From: Verrucomicrobiota bacterium
GTDB taxonomy: Bacteria > Verrucomicrobiota > Verrucomicrobiia > Opitutales > Opitutaceae
DNA: 34,059 bases
Reading direction: 5' to 3'
Assembly: GCA_023446735.1 (NCBI GenBank)
Contig: JAEXPQ010000193.1
Location: forward strand, 1-34,059
Shown here: in pieces, positions 13,302-22,300 of the stretch
Numbering within the stretch: the stretch's first letter is position 1
Layout: every line of letters starts with the position of its first letter
Translations under genes and position numbers: made by a program
The notes under the pieces: model-generated
Seen by the model: the letters and a program-made list of their open reading frames with translations, nothing else
Told to the model about the DNA's origin: nothing
Databases searched by the model: none

Positions 13302-16300
13302 ATGAACTCGTCGATCCTGCGCCGTTCGGCGCGCCTCGTTCTCAACGTGCTGTTGATCGTCACGGCCTTGCTGGCCGTCGCGCCGGCCGACCTTGCGGCG
13401 CAATCGGCGGCGCCGGCCGGACGGCCGCCGGGCGCCGCGGAGGGCGCGGTGCCGGTGCTGTTCAACGGTCATGCTGTGGTCCCCGGGCAGTACCTGGCCC
13501 GGTTGAAGGCGAAGGTGCCGCGCGACCCGCAGTCGATTGAGGCGATGGCGGCGCGGTTGCCGTCGACCGTGGGCATCGAACGGGTCGAGTCCCTGCGTTC
13601 CAGCCGCTTGACTTTGCTGCGGCCCACCGCCCAAGCCTCCGCCCGGTTGCAGGGCCTGCCGGCCAGATCCCGGCAGGGGCGGATCGAGACGGATGTCGCC
13701 GATCTGCTGGCGACGGGGCTCTACGACTACGTCGAGCCCGACTACATCCAGTATGCGGCGGCTCTGCCCACCGATGCGGCTTTCGCCGACGGCAGGTTGT
13801 GGGGCTTGCGCAACACCGGGCAGAACGGCGGCATGAGCGGGGCGGACATCAACGCCGTGGCTGCCTGGAATCTCACGACCGGTTCGAACGCGGTCGTCGT
13901 GGGCGTGATCGACTCCGGAATTCGTTACACGCACCAGGATCTCGCCTCCCAGATGTGGACCAATCCCGGGGAGATCGCCGGCGACGGCCTCGACAACGAC
14001 AGCAACGGCTACGTGGACGACATCCACGGGGTCAACGCGATCACCGGCACCGGCGACCCGATGGACGACAACAGCCACGGCACCCACTGCGCGGGGACGA
14101 TCGGAGCATCCGCCAACGACGCCGGCCCGCTCGTCGGCGTCGCGTGGAACGTGCGGTTGATGGGGCTGAAGTTCCTCAATGCCGGTGGCAGCGGCGACAC
14201 CTCGAACGCGATCAAGTGTATCGAGTACGCCTTGAGCAAGGGCGTGCGGATCCTCAGCAACAGCTGGGGCGGTGGCGGCCCCAGCCAGGCGCTGGAGGAT
14301 GCGATCCGGGCGGCGCGCGATCAGGGCTGTCTGTTCCTCGCGGCCGCGGGCAATGCGGGCATGGATGCGGACCGCACCTCGTTTTTCCCGGCCAGCTACG
14401 ATGTGGACAACATCGTCTCGGTCGGGGCACTGGACCGGCGCGACGAGTTGGCCGGCTTCACGAACACCGGCTTGAGCGCCGTCGACCTCGCGGCCCCAGG
14501 CGTCGACATCTATTCGTCGGTGGCGAGCAACGACACCGCGTACGCGAGCTTCAACGGCACCAGCATGGCGACGCCCCATGTGGCGGGTGTGGCGGCGCTC
14601 GTGTTGGCGCGGCATCCCGGGATCGGAGTGACCGAGCTCCGCGACCGGCTGATCGCCTCGACCCGCGAGGTGGCTTCGTTGCGCGCCTACGCGTGGTCTG
14701 GCGGCGCGGTCGACGCCTATCGGGCGTTGACCATCGCGGCCGATGGCGCGCTCGACGTGCGCAGCAGTGCCGCGGTCTTGCCGCTGCGGGCCGGGTATCA
14801 GGAGAGTCTTTTTGTGACCGTGACCGATCTCGCGCCCGTGCTCGGGGCGGTCGTGGCCGGGCGGGTGGACGGCGGCGCGCCGGTGGCGTTCCTCGACAAC
14901 GGTGTCGCGCCGGATCGAGTCGCGGGCGATGGCGTGTACTCCGCGTACGCCACGATCCCGGCCGGAGTGACCGAGGTGGATCTGGACCTGACGGCGACGA
15001 AGGCCGGGAAGACCTCGTTCTCGGGCTCCTGCTCGTATCCGGTCGGCGTGGCTCCGGCGAACGACCATCTCGCCGCCGCGACGCCGGTTCCGCCGGGTGG
15101 CGGCACCGTGACCGGCTCCAACGTCAATGCCGGCATCGAGGTGGGCGAGCCGGTCCACGCGTATCTGGGGACGGGACGCTCCGTTTGGTGGAGCTGGACT
15201 GCGCCGGCCGGCGGTGTCGCGGTGGTCGATCTGGACGGCACCGCATTCTTCCCCGCGGTTGGCATCTACACCGGCCACTCGGTCGCGGCGCTGACGCCCG
15301 TCGGTACCAACGGGGACGGCTCCGGCTACCTGCGCCGCGCTGCCACCTTCGTGGCGACGGCGGGCACGACCTACCGCATCGCGGTCGACGGCATCGGCCG
15401 CTCCGCCGGCAGCATCGCGGTCGGGTTCCCGACTTCGCTGGTGCCATTGCCGACCAACGACCATTTCGCGGCGGCGACTCTCCTTGCCGGGGCGAACGGG
15501 CGGGCGACCGGTACCAACCACACGGCGACACGCGAGACCGGCGAGCCGGATCATGCGGGCAACCCCGGCGTGGGCTCCGTCTGGTGGACCTGGACGGCGC
15601 CGGCGAACGGGACCTATCGGTGGTCCACCGCCGGGAGCACCTTCGACACCCTCTTGGCGGTGTACACCGGCGGTGCCGTGGCGACGTTGACCGAGGTCGC
15701 CAGCAACGATGAGTCGCCGAACATCGGTGACAACACCAGCGAGCTCTCCTTCGCCGCGACGGCGGGCACGACCTACCGGATCGCGGTCGACGGGTGGAAC
15801 GGCGCCCGGGGTGTCGTGCAGCTCGCCTTCGAGGCCGTCGCCCCGCCGCCGAACGACAATTTCGCCGATGCGATCGCGCTCACCGGCGCCGCGGGTTCGA
15901 CCACGGGGACGAATCGCCACGCCACGGGTGAGGCCGGCGAGCCGATCCATGTCAACAGCCACGCCACCGCGACTTCCGTGTGGTATGCGTGGACGGCGAC
16001 GACCGATGGCTACGAACAGTTCGACACCGACGGCTCGGCTTTCGACACCGCGCTGGCGGTCTACACGGGCAATGCGGTCGGCTCCCTGACCCCGCTCCGC
16101 TCCGACGACAACTCAGGCGACGGCACCTGCAGCCGCGTCGTGGTTCCGGTCGTCGCCGGCACCACGTACCGCATCGCGGTGGGCGACGCGAATTTCAGCA
16201 CGAGCGGCGGCGCCTTGGTGGTGAACTATCGGGCCTATCAGGCGCCTACGATCCTCTCCGGGCCGGCGGACGCCCAGGCCGAGATCGGGGGCAAGGTCGA

Positions 16301-19300
16301 GTTTTCCGTCACAGCCACCGGCACCGATCTGAACTACCAGTGGTACCACGACGGCGTCGCGCTCGCCGGGGTGACCGCGCCCACCTTGGCGCTGGTCAAC
16401 CTACAGCGGGAGGACGCCGGCGACTATCATGTGGTCGTGAGCAATGAGGCGGGGCATCTCGCCACGCCGGCGGCCATGCTTTCGGGCCCGAACCCGGCGC
16501 CGACGGTGCAGCCGGTTGCGGCGACGGCGACGGCCGTCAGCGGCAGCGGTGCGCAGTTCGCGGTTGTGGCGAGCGGGAAGGGGACTTTGGCGTACCAGTG
16601 GCGCCGGTTCGGAGCGGCCCTACCCGGCGCGACCGGGGCGACGCTGGAGCTGTCGCCGGTTGCGATGGCCGATGCCGGACTCTACGACGTGGCCGTCTAC
16701 GACGGTCTGAGCCGCACGCTGTCCGGGGCGACGCGCCTGTTCGTGGCTCCGGTCGGTGGTTACGCATCCAACCTGCGTCTCGACCCGCACTTCGCGCCGT
16801 TTGTCGAGGCGGAATGGGCGGCGGTCGAGGGGCTCGCGGTCGCTCCGGGCGGCGCGCTGTACGCGGTGGGCGATTTCTCGACGATCGCTGGTGTGCGGCG
16901 CTCCGGGCTCGCGAAATTCGATGCGGCGACGCTTACCCTTGATCCGGGCTTCGCGCCCCGGTTGGACGGCACCGCCTACGCGGTCGCGGTGCAGGCGGAC
17001 GGCAAGGTGGTCGTGGGCGGCGCCTTTGCGACGGTCGATGGAGCGGAGCGGCCGCGTCTCGCGCGGTTCGCGGCCGACGGCTCGCTCGACGCCACGTTCG
17101 CGGCCGCTTTCGGCACCAACGACATCATTCGTGCCATCGCGGTGCAGGCCGACGGCAAGATTCTGGTGGGCGGCGACTTCTGGTCGGTGGGCGGTGTGTC
17201 GCGTCAGGTGGTGGCCCGACTGAATCCGGATGGTTCGCTCGACGAGACTTTCGGCGCGGTCACGGGGCCGAACGGTACGGTGCACTCCATCGTGGTGCAG
17301 GCCGACGGAAGGGTTTTGATCGGCGGCTGGTTCACGACCGTGGACAACCAAAGCGCCAATCGGATCGCCCGCCTAAATGCCGATGGCTCCCTCGATGGGA
17401 CGTTCGCTGTGGGCTCGGGTTTTTCCGACGGGCCGGTGCGAACCATCGTTGCGGAGCCCAACGGCCGGGTGTTGGTGGGCGGCCAGTTCACCGCCTACGA
17501 CGGTACGACCGCGAACCGGTTGGTGCGTTTGAACGCGGATGGATCACGGGACCTGTCGTTTGCGACCGGCACCGGGTTCGACGGCGAAGTGCGCGCGGTG
17601 ACCGTGCTCGCGGATGGTCGCATCGCTGCCTCGGGCTGGTTCAACTCTTTCAATGGAGCCTACCACTACGGCCTCGCCGTGTTGAGCCCGACCGGAGTGC
17701 TCGACGCGGGATATGCCTCCGGGGCCCGGCCGAACGGCCCGGGCTACGCGCTGGTGGCGCGACCGGATGGGGGCTTGCTGGAAGCTGGCTACTTCACCGC
17801 CCACGGGGCGACCGGTTGCAGCGGACTGGTCCGCTTCACTGGCACCGGCACGCTGGCGGCGGCCGCCGCGGCGGGCTTCCGGCAACCGGGCCGGGTCTTC
17901 GCAGCCGCACCGGTGGCTGGCGGCAAGTGGCTGGTCGGCGGCAGTTTCTCCCGCATCGATGGTGTGGCGTGCTCCAATCTCGCCCGCCTCAACGTCGACG
18001 GTTCGGTGGATCTGGCGTTCGCGGCCGCCGGCGGCCCCGACGGTCAGGTCGCGGCGCTGGCCGTCCAGGGCGACGGCAAGATCGTTGCGGGCGGAGCGTT
18101 CAACTGGTGCCAAGGGGCCCAACGGCGTTTCGTCGCGCGCTTCGATGCCGACGGCGCGCTCGACGCGGGGTTCGATCCTGGCCCCGGTCTCGACGGGATT
18201 GTCACCGTGCTTACGTTACAAGGCGACGGCAAGGTGTTGCTCGGCGGCTGGTTCACTTCGATCGCCGGGGTGTCGCGCTCGCGCCTGGCCCGGCTCCAGT
18301 CGGATGGCTCGCTGGATCCTTCCTTCGATCCCGGCGCCGGTTTGGACGGTGATCCCCGCACCATCGTGGCCGGACCGGACGGGCGTATCGTCGTCGCCGG
18401 CAATTTCACCTCGTTCGCCGGGTCTCCGGCCGGTTACATCGTCGGGCTGTTGCCGAACGGGGCGCGCGACGGCGCGTTCGTGAGCGGTGGCTTCTCCAGC
18501 GCCGTGGAAGCTCTCGTTCCTTCGGCCGACGGGGGCCTTCTGGCGGCGGGATCCTTCTGGTCCTTCAACGGCACGTGGTGTCCGCCCGTCATGCGGTTGT
18601 CCGCGGACGGCGCCCGCGATCCCATGTTCACGGGTTCGGTCGCGCCGAACTCGACACCGCTTCTCGCGCTCACGGCGCAGATCGATGGGGGGGCGCTGGT
18701 CGGCGGCTTTTTCACGAACTGTGCCGGAGTCGAGAAACGCTACCTCGCGCGGCTCCGGTCCGATGGCGCGCTCGACGCCTCCTTCACCGCGTTCGATCTC
18801 TTCGGTCCGGTTTTGCAGGAGGTTCATTACATGGACGACGGCGGACTGCTGGTGCTCGACTCGAGCGCGGCGCGCGGCCCGGTGACGTGCCGTGGGCTGC
18901 TGCGGCTCAAACCCGAGGCCTCGCCGGCGCCCGCGATCACCGCGCAACCGGCGGACCAGTTCGTGGGACTGGGCGACACCGCCTCGTTCACCGTGGTCGC
19001 GACCGGCGACGATCTCCAATTCCAGTGGTACCGCGACGGTGTCGCGCTGCCCGGCGCGACCGGGGCCACCTGGACGATCCCGAGCGCCGGTCTGTCCGAT
19101 ATCGGTAGTTACACGGTTCGGGTCTGGAACCGCTGGGGCAGTAGGGTGAGCGAACCGGTGGTGTTGTCCGGCAACGATCCGATGCCGACGATCACGACGC
19201 CGCCCGGCGTGGTCGTGGCCGAGAGCGGCACCGCGGCGACCTTCGCCGTGGAGGCCTCCGGCCCGAACGGGATCGCGTTCCAGTGGCGGCGCGCCGGCGT

Positions 19301-22300
19301 GCCGATTCCCGGGGCGACCGGCGCCACGCTCACATTGCCGGCGGTCGCGATGGCCGATGCCGGCTTCTACGACGTAGTCGTTTACCACGGTCTCACGCCC
19401 CAGGCCTCGCAAGCCGGCCGCCTGATGGTGAAACCGGCGGGCGGCTATGCCGACACGCTCCGGCTCGATCCGACGTTCGCGCCGCTGTTCGAGTCCGAAT
19501 GGGCGGCGATCAACGCGCTCTCCGGCGGCGCCGACGGCGCGGTGTATGCGGTCGGCAACTTCTCGACGATCGCCGGCGTGCGCCGCGCCGGCGTGGCGAA
19601 GTTCGATGCGACGCTTGGGCTCGATCCGGCGTACGCGCCGCGCGTGACCGGCGAGGTCCGGACGGCGGTGGTCGATGCCACCGGCGGCCTGGTGATCGGC
19701 GGCTCGTTCTCCGCTGTCGATGGCGTGGAGCGCATGGGCTTGGCGCGCCTTCTGCCCGACGGCTCCCTCGATCCGGCGTTCGTGCCGGCGGTGAGGGGCA
19801 CCGTGTTCGCGGTGCTCCTGCTTGACGATGGACGTCTGCTGGTGGGAGGCAGCCAGGTGGTGATCGCCTCCAACACCTGGGCGCCACTCGTGCGCCTGAA
19901 CGCGGACGGCTCCTTGGATCCGACCTTCGCGAACGAGGGCTGGATCGATAGCGACGTGATGGCGCTCGCCGTACAGAGCGACGGGCGAATTCTGCTCGGC
20001 GGCAATTTTTCGTCCATCGGTGGCCAGTCCCGCAATCGGCTCGCACGCCTGAACGCCGACGGCTCGCTCGACGAGTCGTTCGTCGTGGGCACTGGCTTTG
20101 CCGGTGGATCGGTCCGGACCATCGCGGTCCAGACCGACGGCCGCGTGCTGGCTGGTGGCTGGTTTACCTCCTTTGATGGCACCGCGGCGAACCGATTGGT
20201 GCGCTTGAATGCGAATGGATCGCTCGATCCGTCGTTCGCCCTCGGCAGTGGGTTCGACGGCGATGTTTGCGCGGTCGCAGTGCTTGCAGGCGGCCGAGTC
20301 GCGGTGACGGGCTGGTTCAACGCGACCAACGTGGTTGGCCGATACGGTGTCGCGGTTCTGAGTGCCGAAGGCGTGCTCGACACCGGGTTTGCCGCCACCT
20401 CCCGGCTCAACGGCGCGGGCTATACATTGTTGGCTCTGCCCGACGGCGGCCTGCTGGAGGGCGGCAATTTCACCTCGGTCGGATCGACCGGTTGCAGCGG
20501 TCTGGTGCGGTATACCGGCACTGGAGCGGTGGCGGCGGCCGCGGCGGCCGGCTTCCGTCAGCTGGGCACCGTGCATGCGGCGGTCCCGGCGGCGGGCGGC
20601 AAGTGGGTGATTGGCGGCAACTTTTCTCGAGTCGACGGGGTGGCGTGTTCGAACCTCGTCCGGCTGGACGCCACCGGGGCGGTGGATCCGACGTTCGCTT
20701 CGGCGGCAGGCCCGGGCGGTTCGGTCGAAGCCCTTGCGGTGCAGGGCGACGGCAAGGTGCTCGCCGGCGGATGGTTCTATTCCAGCAACGGCCTGTCGCG
20801 CCAGTTTCTCGCGCGCTATCTCGCCGATGGTTCGCTCGACCCGAGTTTCGATCCCGGCACCGGGTTCAACTCCGCGGTCACGATCTTGGCCCTCCAGGCG
20901 GACGGCAAGGTGCTTGTGGGCGGCCAGTTCACTCTGTGTGCCGGCGAGCCCCGCAACCGGATCGCTCGACTCGAGACGGACGGATCTTTGGATACGACCT
21001 TCGATCCCGGTGCGGGCTTGGACCAACAGCCCCGCGCCATCGTGGTCGGACCCGATGGACGGATCGTGGTCGCCGGCTACTTCACGTCGTTCGACGATGC
21101 CCCGGTGAACTACCTCGTGGGTCTGCTACCGGACGGGTCGCGCGACACCGCGTTCGCGAGCGGCGGCGGTTTCTCGTCCTACGCGGAGCGCTTGGCGCTG
21201 GCCGTCGACGGGACCGTACTGGCCGCGGGTTCGTTCTGGACCTATGACAACGTCTGGTGCTTGCCGGTCGTGCGGTTGTCCGCGAACGGCGCGCTCGACT
21301 CGACGTTCGCCACCGGTTCCGGTCCGAATTCGACGCCGTTGCTGGCGCTCGTTCCCTTGGCTGACGGCGGGGCGCTGGTCGGGGGCCATTTCACGACCTA
21401 CGGTGGACTAGAAAAACGCTACTTGGCGCGGCTCCAGCCCGATGGCTCGGTCGCATCCGCGTTCACGGCGTTCGATCTTTCCGGCCCGGTGTATCGCGGC
21501 GCTCAACTCATGGACGATGGTGGACTCCTGCTGCTTCAGGCCTCCGGTGCCCGAGAGGGGGTAGGGTGCAGCGGGTTGGTGCGGCTCAAGCCGGATGTTT
21601 CGCCGGCGCCGACGATCACGGCGCAGCCGGCGGATCAATTCGTGGGATTGGGCGGCACGGCCTTGTTCACGGTGACCGCGACCGGCGACGATCTCGAGTA
21701 CCAGTGGTACCGCGACGGCGCGGCCCTGCCCGGCGCGACGGGGAACGCTTTGGCGGTTCCGAACGTCGGTTTGTCCGATGTCGGCAGCTACACGGTCCGC
21801 GTCTGGAACCGCTGGGGAAGCCGCCTGAGTGCGGGCGCCGTGTTGGCGGGCAACGATCCGGCGCCGATCCTCACGACCCCGCCTGGCGTGGTGGTGGCCG
21901 AGAGCGGCACGGCCGCGACCTTCAAAGTCGCGGTCACCGGCACGAGCACGCTTTCCTACCAATGGCGCCGCTTGGGGACGCCGATCGCCGGGGCGACCGG
22001 CGCCACGCTCACGTTGCCGGCGGTCGCGATGGCCGACGCGGGTCTTTACGACGTGGTCGTCTACAACGGCCTCACCCCGCTCGCCTCGCCGACCGGCCGC
22101 CTGATGGTGAAACCGGCGGGCGGCTATGCCGACACGCTCCGGCTCGATCCGAGTTTCGCGCCGCTCATCGAGGTGGACGGGGGCTCGGTCGACGGCCTTG
22201 CCGTTGCCTCGGGTGGTACGGTGTATTCGGCGGGGCAATTCACGACGATCGCCGGGCAGCGGCGCTTCGGCGTGGCGAAGTTCGATTCATCGCTCGCGCT

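Noticed and set aside
11583..15962. Minus-strand open frame of 1459 codons opposite the RCC1 and subtilase genes
   Set aside because: Composition is Arg/His/Gly-rich without domains; the plus-strand frames carry Ig-like, subtilase and PPC motifs.
18216..21026. Minus-strand open frame of 936 codons opposite the delta-60-like repeats
   Set aside because: Its apparent repeats merely mirror the plus-strand coding repeats; no start context or domain.
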